Below are positions 33,781 to 41,220 of a stretch of 64,000 nt of DNA, piece after piece; position 1 is the stretch's first letter; every line of letters begins with the position of its first letter. The stretch covers positions 62,001-126,000 of the forward strand of contig CAVOQE010000003.1 in NCBI GenBank assembly GCA_963698275.1, read 5' to 3'. The DNA comes from Anderseniella sp963698275. GTDB taxonomy: Bacteria > Pseudomonadota > Alphaproteobacteria > Rhizobiales > Aestuariivirgaceae. The notes beneath the pieces were generated by a model, which was not told the origin of the DNA, ran no database searches, and saw nothing but the letters and a program-made list of their open reading frames with translations. The translations under genes and the position numbers were made by a program.

Positions 33781-35415
33781 ATGGCTGATGTCGCCGTAAG
33801 TGCAAACAGGCTGGAATTGCTGCAGATCGCAGATGCGGTTGCACGTGAAAAATCCATCGACAAGGCTGTCGTGATTGATGCGATGGAGGACGCGATCCAG
33901 CGTGCTGCACGTTCTCGCTATGGCGCAGAAAACGATATCCGGGCAGAAATCGATCCGCAAACCGGTGAAACCAAACTGTATCGCCTGCTGGAAGTGGTCG
34001 AGGAAGTCGAAAACGATTCGACCCAGATCACCATGAAGGAAGCGCTGGACCGCAATCCCGGTGCGCGCATGGGTGATTTCCTGTCCGAGCCGTTGCCGCC
34101 TGTCGACTTTGGCCGCATCGCTGCCCAGAACGCCAAGCAGGTGATCGTGCAGAAGGTGCGCGATGCTGAACGCGAGCGTCAGTTTGAAGAGTACAAGGAT
34201 CGCATTGGCGAGATCGTTTCCGGCGTCGTCAAGCGCGTCGAGTACGGCAACATCATCGTCGACCTTGGCCGTGGCGAAGGTATTGTTCGCCGCGATGAAG
34301 GTTTGCCGCGTGAAGCATTCCGCAATGGCGACCGGGTGCGGGCCTACATATTTGATGTGCGGCGCGAGCTGCGCGGTCCGCAGATATTCCTGTCGCGCTC
34401 GCGTCCGGAGTTCATGTCCAAGCTGTTCCAGCAGGAAGTGCCGGAAATCTACGACGGTATTGTTGAAGTCGTGGCCGTGGCCCGTGATGCCGGTTCACGT
34501 GCGAAAATATCCGTGCGCTCCAAGGACAGTTCAATCGATCCGGTCGGTGCGTGTGTCGGCATGCGCGGCAGCCGTGTCCAGGCTGTGGTCAACGAGCTGC
34601 AGGGCGAAAAGATCGACATCATTCCCTGGACACCTGATGCAGCCAGTTTCATCGTCAACGCACTGGCGCCTGCCGAGGTTGCCAAGGTGGTCCTTGATGA
34701 AGATGCCCAGCGCATCGAGGTTGTTGTTCCTGATGAACAGCTTTCACTGGCAATCGGGCGTCGCGGGCAGAACGTGCGCCTTGCCTCGCAGCTTTCCGGC
34801 TGGGATATCGACATCATGACGGAGGCCGAAGAATCCGAACGCCGTCAGAAAGAGTTCGCAGACCGTACACTGCGCTTTACCGAAGCGCTTGATGTGGACG
34901 AGATGCTGGCTCAGCTGCTCGCATCGGAAGGTTTCGACTCGATTGAAGAAGTCGCCTATGTGGCGCCTGAGGAAATTGCGTCCATAGAGGGACTGGATGA
35001 TGAAACGGCGTCTGAAATTCAGGCCCGTGCGACCGAATTCCTTGATCGCCAGGCTACGGAACTTGAAGCCAAGCGCAAGGAGCTTGGAGTGGCTGATGAC
35101 CTGGCGGGCTTCGCCGGGCTGTCACCGGCGATGCTGGTGATGCTTGGTGAAGACGGCGTGTTCAACCTGGAAGATTTTGCCGGCTGTGTGCCGGATGATC
35201 TGGTTGGCTGGAATGAGCGTGGTGAAGGCGAAACAATCCGTCATGAAGGCTCACTGTCTGCAACTGACATGACCGCGGCTGAAGCTGAAACCCTGATCAT
35301 GGCCGCCCGCCTGCAACTGGGTTGGATTGAGCCTGAGCCGGAACCGGAAGCAGACACTGAAGCAGAAGTAGAAGGCGGCGCGGACGCTGCTGCCACAACC
35401 AGTAACGAAGAGTAA
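33781..35415 (+). CDS. nusA: Transcription termination/antitermination factor NusA
   Basis: Binds RNA polymerase and RNA to control pausing, termination and antitermination. 544 residues from the ATG at 33781; a GTG at 33772 overlapping the rimP stop is possible. N-terminal polymerase-binding domain (ANRLELLQIADAVAREKSID), S1 domain (GEIVSGVVKRVEYGNIIVD), two KH domains (CVGMRGSRVQAVVNELQGEK and AIGRRGQNVRLASQLSGW), then two helix-hairpin-helix acidic repeats (ASEGFDSIEEVAYV, GLSPAMLVMLGEDGV). An E/A-rich acidic tail ends it. A natural candidate to act on the attenuator in front of its own operon. Confidence 0.97.
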   Translation: MADVAVSANRLELLQIADAVAREKSIDKAVVIDAMEDAIQRAARSRYGAENDIRAEIDPQTGETKLYRLLEVVEEVENDSTQITMKEALDRNPGARMGDFLSEPLPPVDFGRIAAQNAKQVIVQKVRDAERERQFEEYKDRIGEIVSGVVKRVEYGNIIVDLGRGEGIVRRDEGLPREAFRNGDRVRAYIFDVRRELRGPQIFLSRSRPEFMSKLFQQEVPEIYDGIVEVVAVARDAGSRAKISVRSKDSSIDPVGACVGMRGSRVQAVVNELQGEKIDIIPWTPDAASFIVNALAPAEVAKVVLDEDAQRIEVVVPDEQLSLAIGRRGQNVRLASQLSGWDIDIMTEAEESERRQKEFADRTLRFTEALDVDEMLAQLLASEGFDSIEEVAYVAPEEIASIEGLDDETASEIQARATEFLDRQATELEAKRKELGVADDLAGFAGLSPAMLVMLGEDGVFNLEDFAGCVPDDLVGWNERGEGETIRHEGSLSATDMTAAEAETLIMAARLQLGWIEPEPEPEADTEAEVEGGADAAATTSNEE

Positions 35416-35432
35416 GGTGAACACCCGGCAAT

Positions 35433-36065
35433 ATGACAGGTCTGGCACAACAAACCGTCCTCGAGGATGACACGAATGTCCGCATGTGCGCGTTAACCCG
35501 TGCACTGCGGCCACGCGCCGAACTGTTGCGTTTCGTTGCCTCGCCGGATGGCGATCTGGTGCCCGACCTGAAAGAAAATCTGCCGGGCCGCGGCGTGTGG
35601 TTGAGCCTGTCGCGCGCAAGCGTTGCCGAGGCTGTCAGGCGCAAGGTGTTCGCCCGGGCGCTCAAAGCTCAGGTCATGCTGCCGGACAATCTTGCCGATC
35701 TGATCGCACGCCTGTTGCTTAAAGATGCCATGTCGTGTCTGTCTCTGGCATCGAAGGCGGGTCAGGTTGTTGCCGGATTTGAGAAGACCGAAGCAACGGT
35801 AGTCCATGGCCGGGCGGCAGTTCTTATAGCGGCCTCGGACGGCGCGGAAGACGGCCGCCGGAAACTGTCCGGAAAACTGCGGGCTGCTGATCAGGCCGAC
35901 CGGCTGGTCGAATGTTTCGCCTCTGCTGATTTGGATTTGGCATTGGGGCGTACAAATGTGATACATGCTGCCATTAACCCCGGCGGTCTGGCGCGAAAAT
36001 TCATGGCTTGCGCAAGACGATATGAATTATTTGAATTAAACGGAGCCGCACAAGCGGAAAGCTGA
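35433..36065 (+). CDS. YlxR (DUF448)-L7Ae fusion RNA-binding protein
   Basis: 210 residues. The N-terminal half is the YlxR domain (NVRMCALTRALRPRAELLRF, DLKENLPGRGVWLSLSRA; the usual G-R-G-x-W-L signature). The C-terminal half (about 100-200, SCLSLASKAGQVVAGFEKTE) is an L7Ae/L30e-type RNA-binding domain. In Bacillus these are two separate genes, ylxR and ylxQ, in the same nusA-infB interval; here they are one protein, as is common in Hyphomicrobiales. Exact role unknown. It is 17 bp after nusA and 6 bp before infB. Confidence 0.93.
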   Translation: MTGLAQQTVLEDDTNVRMCALTRALRPRAELLRFVASPDGDLVPDLKENLPGRGVWLSLSRASVAEAVRRKVFARALKAQVMLPDNLADLIARLLLKDAMSCLSLASKAGQVVAGFEKTEATVVHGRAAVLIAASDGAEDGRRKLSGKLRAADQADRLVECFASADLDLALGRTNVIHAAINPGGLARKFMACARRYELFELNGAAQAES

Positions 36066-36071
36066 TACGCA

Positions 36072-38699
36072 ATGAGTGATACGAACGACAACGATAATGG
36101 TAACGAACGTCCTGGCGGACGCACACTCGGCTTGCGCGGCGGGGGCCAGAGCAGGGTACGCCAGAACTTTTCGCATGGACGGTCAAAAACCGTTGTGGTG
36201 GAAACCAAGCGCAAACGCATAATTGGAGCACCAGGCGCGAAACCTGCGGCTCCAGCCATTGCGGAGGCTCCGGCACCAGCTGCGGCACCGAAACCTGCGC
36301 CAGCAGTTTCGGCACCGGAAGCAGCCGCTCCGGCACCGGCTGCTCCTGCTGCGCCAAAACCAGCTGCGCCTGCGCCCGCCGCACCTGCTGCTGCGGCACC
36401 GCCGGCACCTGCAGCGCCTGCCGCACCGAAGCGGCCGCCAATCAAGACGGTTGGAGCGCCCAAGGTATTGCGCACCCTGACAGCCGAGGAAGCCGAGGCA
36501 CGTGAACGTGCGCTGGTTGAGGCGCGTCAGCGTGACATCGAGGATAAAAAGCGCGCTGAGGTAGAAGCCGTTGAACGGGTTGAACGTGAAGCGCGTGAAG
36601 CCGCCGAGCTTGTCGAGAAGGAAGCCGAGGAAGCTCGCCGCACGGCAAAACGTGCTGCAGACGCGGAAGCCAAGGAGGCCGCGGCAGAACTCAAGGCCAG
36701 CAAGGCAGCTACCGAGACCGAAGCCGATGCCGGGCGCTCGAAGTCCCGCCGTCCTGCCGGTGGTGCCGATAAGCCTGCGACGCCGCCGAAGCCGCGCAAC
36801 GATGCTGATCGCCGCCGTGGCAAGCTGACGGTTTCCAATGCGCTCAACGACGATGGTGGACGGGCTCGTTCACTGGCTGCATTCCGCCGCCGCCAGGAAC
36901 GCCAGAAAAAGCAGGCCAGGGGCGGTTCGGTGACCAAGGAGAAGGTTGCCCGCGAAGTCACCATTCCTGAGGTGATAACCATTCAGGAACTGGCCAACCG
37001 GATGAGTGAGCGTGCCGTTGATGTCATCAAGTTCCTGATGAAAGAGGGCGAGATGCACACCATCAATGATATCGTTGATACCGATACCGCCCAGCTGATC
37101 GCTGAAGACTTTGGCCATACCGTCAAGCGGGTTTCTGAGTCTGATGTCGAAGAAGGCCTGATGGAGGCTGATGATCCGGCGGACAGCATGAAGCCGCGTG
37201 CGCCGATCGTGACCGTTATGGGCCATGTCGATCACGGCAAGACATCATTGCTGGATGCCCTTCGCAACGCGTCTGTCGTGTCCGGCGAGGCCGGTGGCAT
37301 AACCCAGCATATTGGTGCTTACCAGGTTGAAACGGCCAATGGTCTGGCAACCTTCATCGATACGCCGGGCCACGCCGCCTTTACAGCCATGCGTGCCCGT
37401 GGTGCCAAGGCGACAGACATCGTGGTGCTGGTCGTTGCAGCAGATGATGGCGTTATGCCGCAAACAATCGAGGCGATCAGTCATGCCCGCGAAGCCGGCG
37501 TTCCGCTGATTGTTGCCATCAACAAGATGGACAAGCCGGATGCAGATCCAAACCGGGTCCGGACGGATTTGCTGAACCATGAAGTGATTGTCGAAAGCAT
37601 GAGCGGTGACGTGCTTGAAGTGGAGATTTCCGCGCTCAAGGGCACCAATCTCGACAAACTTCTTGAAGCTATCCTGTTGCAGGCCGAACTGCTGAACCTG
37701 CAGGCCAACCCGGATCGTGCCGCCGACGGTATTGTGGTTGAAGCGCAACTCGACAAGGGCCGCGGTCCTGTCGCCACGGTGCTGGTGCGCCGCGGCACGT
37801 TGCGTGTCGGTGACATTGTCGTGGCAGGTGTTGCCTGGGGCAAGGTTCGCGCCCTGATCAATGACAAGGGTGCCAATATCCCTGAGGCCGGCCCTTCGGT
37901 TCCCGTGGAAGTTCTGGGCATGAACTCCGCGCCGGAAGCCGGAGACCAGATCGTCGTGGTCGAGCACGAAGGCCGTGCCCGTGAGATCACCGCGTATCGT
38001 GAGCGTAAGCTGCGCGATACACGCGGCGCGCCAAGCGCCAGGTCATCTCTGGAACAGATGATGAGCCAGCTCAAGGAGAGCGGTAAACAGGAGTTCTCGA
38101 TCCTCATCAAGGCCGATGTGCAAGGCTCGGCGGAAGCCATCGTGCAGGCGCTCGACAAGCTCGGCACCGATGAAGTTGCAGCGCGAGTGGTGCATTATGC
38201 AGTTGGTGGTATTTCAGAGTCCGACGTGCAGCTGGCGCAGGCTTCAAATGCCATCGTTATCGGCTTCAACGTCCGTGCCAACAAGCAGGCGCGCGATGCA
38301 GCCGAAGCCAGCGGTATCGAAATCCGCTACTACAACATCATTTATGACCTGGTTGATGACGTGAAGGCGGCCATGTCCGGCCTGTTGTCGCCGGACCTGC
38401 GTGAAACCTTCCTTGGCAATGCCGAAATTCTGGAAGTCTTCAACATCACCAAGGTCGGCAAGATTGCCGGTTGCCGTGTCGTGGAAGGCAATGTCCAGCG
38501 TGGTGCCAAGGTGCGGCTGCTGCGCGACAGTGTTGTTGTCCACGAAGGTACACTGTCAACGCTCAAGCGCTTCAAGGACGAGGTCAAGGAAGTTCAGGTC
38601 GGCCAGGAATGCGGCATGGCCTTTGAGAACTACCAGGACATGCGTGCAGGTGATGTGATCGAGTGCTTTACCGTGGAGAGTATCCAGCGCTCGCTGTAA
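36072..38699 (+). CDS. infB: Translation initiation factor IF-2
   Basis: GTPase that brings initiator tRNA to the 30S subunit. 875 residues. The N-terminal third is a long alanine/proline-rich then K/E-rich charged linker (about 45-290), typical of alphaproteobacterial IF-2. After the IF2_N domain (ITIQELANRMSERAVDVIKF) the G domain shows G1 GHVDHGKTS, G3 DTPGHAAF and G4 NKMDKP. The C-terminal domains that bind fMet-tRNA follow. The stop is 14 bp before reverse repeat copy E. Confidence 0.98.
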   Translation: MSDTNDNDNGNERPGGRTLGLRGGGQSRVRQNFSHGRSKTVVVETKRKRIIGAPGAKPAAPAIAEAPAPAAAPKPAPAVSAPEAAAPAPAAPAAPKPAAPAPAAPAAAAPPAPAAPAAPKRPPIKTVGAPKVLRTLTAEEAEARERALVEARQRDIEDKKRAEVEAVERVEREAREAAELVEKEAEEARRTAKRAADAEAKEAAAELKASKAATETEADAGRSKSRRPAGGADKPATPPKPRNDADRRRGKLTVSNALNDDGGRARSLAAFRRRQERQKKQARGGSVTKEKVAREVTIPEVITIQELANRMSERAVDVIKFLMKEGEMHTINDIVDTDTAQLIAEDFGHTVKRVSESDVEEGLMEADDPADSMKPRAPIVTVMGHVDHGKTSLLDALRNASVVSGEAGGITQHIGAYQVETANGLATFIDTPGHAAFTAMRARGAKATDIVVLVVAADDGVMPQTIEAISHAREAGVPLIVAINKMDKPDADPNRVRTDLLNHEVIVESMSGDVLEVEISALKGTNLDKLLEAILLQAELLNLQANPDRAADGIVVEAQLDKGRGPVATVLVRRGTLRVGDIVVAGVAWGKVRALINDKGANIPEAGPSVPVEVLGMNSAPEAGDQIVVVEHEGRAREITAYRERKLRDTRGAPSARSSLEQMMSQLKESGKQEFSILIKADVQGSAEAIVQALDKLGTDEVAARVVHYAVGGISESDVQLAQASNAIVIGFNVRANKQARDAAEASGIEIRYYNIIYDLVDDVKAAMSGLLSPDLRETFLGNAEILEVFNITKVGKIAGCRVVEGNVQRGAKVRLLRDSVVVHEGTLSTLKRFKDEVKEVQVGQECGMAFENYQDMRAGDVIECFTVESIQRSL

Positions 38700-38713
38700 G
38701 GCATCAGTTTGAC

Positions 38714-38817
38714 AAGATCAGGATGTTTTTTGGTTGTTACAATCAAATCTCATAAATCTGATCGCTTTCAGTGTGATGGAGCAACTTTATGGGCTCACTT
38801 GAACCCACGTTGCTCCA
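38714..38817 (-). repeat. Two-hairpin palindromic element, copy E (reverse)
   Basis: Reverse-oriented copy between infB and rbfA, reading AGATCAGGATG at the left and GTTGCTCCAG at the right. The outer stem of hairpin 1 is GGAGCAAC / GTTGCTCC, as in copy C. It lies in the middle of a co-directional translation gene cluster and could affect infB-rbfA readthrough. Confidence 0.88.
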
Positions 38818-38877
38818 GGGATTGGGCGAGCCTGCAACGGCACGCTTGTCTCGTCTGCCTGATGGAGTGACTTGACG

Positions 38878-39285
38878 ATGAAACCAATGAAAAAAGCTGC
38901 CAAAGGCCCCTCGCAGCGCCAGCTGCGCGTGGGCGAGTTTATCCGTCATGAACTGTCGGCGCTGTTCATGCGCGGCGATGTGATGGACCCGGTTATTGAA
39001 AAAACCGGGGTCACGGTACTGGAAGTGGCAACCACGCCTGACCTCAGGACCGCCACAGCCTACATCCGCCCGTTCCAGCCGTCCGGCGACGGTGATGCGC
39101 TGGTGGAGGCCCTGATGCGCCACCGCAAATTCATCCGCGGTGAACTGGCGCCGAAGCTGCAGATGAAATTCATGCCGGAGATCAAATTTCGCATAGACAA
39201 CTCGATCGACTATGCCTCCAGCATTGATGCCCTGCTTGCCGACCCCAAGGTCAAGGCCGATCTCGGGCCGGATCGCGAAGACTGA
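38878..39285 (+). CDS. rbfA: Ribosome-binding factor A
   Basis: 30S assembly factor binding near helix 1 of 16S rRNA. 135 residues from the ATG at 38878 with GGAG 9 bases upstream; a TTG at 38872 is also in frame. KH-type fold with SQRQLRVGEFIRHELSALF at the N-terminus and the conserved TVLEVATTPDLRTATAYI. The KFMPEIKFRIDNSID segment is typical. truB starts 15 bp downstream, so the two are co-transcribed. Confidence 0.96.
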   Translation: MKPMKKAAKGPSQRQLRVGEFIRHELSALFMRGDVMDPVIEKTGVTVLEVATTPDLRTATAYIRPFQPSGDGDALVEALMRHRKFIRGELAPKLQMKFMPEIKFRIDNSIDYASSIDALLADPKVKADLGPDRED

Positions 39286-39300
39286 AAGCGCAGGTTCTGA

Positions 39301-40224
39301 TTGGCTCGTCGTAAAAACGGAAACCGCGTCCATGGCTGGGTATTTCTCGACAAGCCGCTGGGCATGGGGTCCACCCAGGCCGTAGCGAAGGTGCGGCGCG
39401 CCTTCAATGCGCAAAAGGCAGGCCATGCCGGAACCCTTGACCCTCTCGCAACCGGCCTGCTGGCCATTGCGCTGGGGGAAGCCACCAAGACGGTCCCCTA
39501 TATGACAGATGCGGTCAAGACCTACACGTTCACGGTTCGCTGGGGTGAGGCAACCGAGACATGTGATGCAGAAGGCGAGATATGCGCGACCAGTCCGAAG
39601 CGGCCGGCGAGCCACGAAATTGCCGGAGTATTGCCGGATTTTACCGGGCAGATCGAGCAGGCCCCGCCTGCCTATTCCGCCATAAAGATCGATGGTCAGC
39701 GCGCCTACGACCTGGCCCGCGCCGGTGAGCAGGTCGAGATGGCAAAACGGCCGGTTCAGGTGGACAGCCTGACGCTCAGCGGATGCCCCGATGAAGACCA
39801 TGCCAGTTTCGAGGTGTGCTGCGGCAAGGGCACCTATGTCCGCTCCCTTGCCCGCGACCTGGCCATTGCGCTTGGCACGCAAGGCCATGTCACCGCGCTT
39901 CGCCGCATCGCCACAGGCAGTGTGTCCATTGACCAGTGTGTAGCGGACGGCATTTTTGATGATGCTGATGCGAGCGACCTGTCTGGCCTGTTGCATCCTT
40001 TGGAGACAGTGCTGGGTCATCTGCCGGTGATTGAGCTGGATGAGGTATCGGCCGGCAAGGTGGCTCACGGCAACCGGGTTGAGGGTTCGCCGGGGGGGCA
40101 GTTTTGCAGTGGTGATGAAGTGCTGCTGACCCGTTCAGGCGCGCCTTTGGCCATTGCGCAGGTAAAAGACGCACTCATACAACCATTGCGGGTTTTTCAA
40201 CTAGAGCAACATGGGTTCAAGTGA
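39301..40224 (+). CDS. truB: tRNA pseudouridine(55) synthase
   Basis: Converts U55 of tRNAs to pseudouridine. 307 residues from a TTG at 39301, the only sensible start, since VHGWVFLDKPLGMGST must be near the N-terminus. The catalytic aspartate is in KAGHAGTLDPLATGLL. The thumb and C-terminal PUA-like regions follow. The last six residues EQHGFK and the TGA are read from repeat copy F, exactly as in AlkB, so the native C-terminus was replaced or extended. Confidence 0.96.
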   Translation: MARRKNGNRVHGWVFLDKPLGMGSTQAVAKVRRAFNAQKAGHAGTLDPLATGLLAIALGEATKTVPYMTDAVKTYTFTVRWGEATETCDAEGEICATSPKRPASHEIAGVLPDFTGQIEQAPPAYSAIKIDGQRAYDLARAGEQVEMAKRPVQVDSLTLSGCPDEDHASFEVCCGKGTYVRSLARDLAIALGTQGHVTALRRIATGSVSIDQCVADGIFDDADASDLSGLLHPLETVLGHLPVIELDEVSAGKVAHGNRVEGSPGGQFCSGDEVLLTRSGAPLAIAQVKDALIQPLRVFQLEQHGFK

Positions 40225-40306
40225 ACCCATAAAGTTGCTCTAGAACTTTGGAAGCGATCAGTTTTATGGTTTTTGATTGATCCAATCAAAAACCATACTG
40301 ATCTAG
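40201..40306 (+). repeat. Two-hairpin palindromic element, copy F (best-preserved)
   Basis: Begins CTAGAGCAAC and ends CTGATCTAG. Hairpin 1: AGAGCAAC (40203-40210) with GTTGCTCT (40234-40241), and inside it ATGGGTTC with GAACCCAT, a bulge of AAA and a loop AAGT. Hairpin 2: GATCAG (40256-40261) with CTGATC (40298-40303), and ATGGTTTTTGATTG with CAATCAAAAACCAT around ATC. It contains the truB stop. Confidence 0.95.
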
Positions 40307-40360
40307 CCGACTGAGGTTTGTCGGTTTGCCTTTTGGTCTGGTATTGCGGCTCTGTTTCCG

Positions 40361-40367
40361 CTATATG
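40361..40367 (+). promoter_or_regulatory. Possible -10 box of the truB-rpsO structured RNA
   Basis: CTATATG is the only good -10-like sequence in the gap and would place the transcript start near 40375, the first base of the 31-bp helix. I see no convincing -35 box at the right distance, so this is tentative. Confidence 0.35.
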
Positions 40368-40375
40368 CTGCCTCG

Positions 40376-40637
40376 GAGCCTTCCCGGCTCAAATAGAAAC
40401 GTTTGACCGATTTTCTACGTTCGCTGGCAAGGCACGGCTTCCGCCGTGGTCTGGTTGACCACAAGGGAGACGTAACGCAGTCCAGAGGGCGCAGAAAATC
40501 GGCCTTCGGTGGACCAAATCAGCCCATCGGCGTTGTTGCAAAGTTTGCCCGATGCACTACATCGCGCCGCACTTTGCGCCTAGCCGAGTGAACTGATTTG
40601 GTGCCATCAAACGCTTCTATTTGAGCCGGGAAGGCTC
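40376..40637 (+). ncRNA. Candidate structured RNA or rpsO leader closed by a 31-bp inverted repeat
   Basis: Positions 40376-40406 and 40607-40637 are complementary over 31 bp with one mismatch (A40399 opposite C40614). Inside lie two perfect 10-bp helices, CCGATTTTCT (40407-40416) with AGAAAATCGG (40493-40502) and ACCAAATCAG (40513-40522) with CTGATTTGGT (40593-40602), plus small stems such as CACGGC-TTCC-GCCGTG and GTGGTC / GACCAC. An intrinsic terminator starts two bases after the closing helix. Each arm of the closing helix can also fold alone (GAGCC-N5-GGCTC), so two states are possible. I recognise no SRP, RNase P, tmRNA or 6S signature. Confidence 0.65.
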
Positions 40638-40638
40638 T

Positions 40639-40664
40639 AACACCGGGTTGTCCCGGTGTTTTTT
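40639..40664 (+). terminator. Intrinsic terminator after the structured RNA, upstream of rpsO
   Basis: AACACCGGG-TTGT-CCCGGTGTT is a perfect 9-bp stem with a four-base loop and ends in a run of six T. It lies 67 bp before rpsO, so it either ends a separate RNA or attenuates rpsO. Confidence 0.85.
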
Positions 40665-40730
40665 CATGGCCTTTGCTGGACGACATCCCGGCTTTAGGCG
40701 TCCTGTTCCTCTTTTCGAAAGGATTCCCCG

Positions 40731-41000
40731 ATGTCGATTACGCCTGAGCGCAAGCTGGAGCTTGTGAAGGAATACGCCACTGTTGATGGCGATACCGGTT
40801 CTCCCGAAGTACAGGTTGCAATCCTGACCGAGCGGATCAAGAACCTGACGGGTCACTTCCAGACCCACAAGAAAGACAACCATTCACGCCGTGGTCTGCT
40901 CAAGCTGGTCAGCCAGCGCCGCAAACTGCTTGACTATGTCAAGGTGCGCGATGAACCCCGCTACAAGAGCATCATTCAACGCCTCGGTATCCGGCGGTAA
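40731..41000 (+). CDS. rpsO: 30S ribosomal protein S15
   Basis: Primary 16S rRNA-binding protein of the 30S platform. 89 residues, normal length. MSITPERKLELVKEYATVDG and GDTGSPEVQVAILTERI are family signatures, with HKKDNHSRRGLLKLVSQRRK binding rRNA. AAGGA lies 7-8 bases before the ATG. It follows the candidate structured leader; S15 in several bacteria represses its own mRNA, so that leader may be its target. pnp follows after a terminator. Confidence 0.98.
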   Translation: MSITPERKLELVKEYATVDGDTGSPEVQVAILTERIKNLTGHFQTHKKDNHSRRGLLKLVSQRRKLLDYVKVRDEPRYKSIIQRLGIRR

Positions 41001-41015
41001 TTTCAATAACAATGA

Positions 41016-41061
41016 GCGGGTGGTTTTCCTGAAACGGAAAGCCGCCCGTTTCCCCTTTTTT
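41016..41061 (+). terminator. Intrinsic terminator between rpsO and pnp
   Basis: GGGTGGTTTTCC pairs with GGAAAGCCGCCC over 12 bp (two G-U pairs) around the loop TGAAAC, followed by CCCC and six T. It should end most rpsO transcripts, leaving pnp to readthrough or its own promoter. Confidence 0.85.
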
Positions 41062-41220
41062 GGCACGTACGGCAATGGGGCCGGGTGCTGATGGCCCGAT
41101 CGGGGAAAGCCGCAAAATTAAAAAATTGATGGCGGCAAGGGCCGGAGCTGAGCCAGGAGATGCGGAAACAGGTTTTCCCGTCCAGATTCAGCTCTATCAT
41201 ACATGTAAGGAAATATTTTT

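Noticed and set aside
38743..40068. Long minus-strand open frame of about 440 codons
   Set aside because: It lies opposite rbfA and truB, both clear family members; it reads as a GC-rich shadow frame with no recognisable motif.
40403..40591. 62-codon frame inside the truB-rpsO gap
   Set aside because: No ribosome-binding site, and its bases are used in the paired stems of the structured RNA; no protein family recognised.
40376..40637. MITE or insertion-sequence explanation for the 31-bp inverted repeats
   Set aside because: I find no flanking target duplication and no second copy in the window, and the interior forms ordered helices ending at a terminator. Not excluded without a genome search, but less likely than an RNA.
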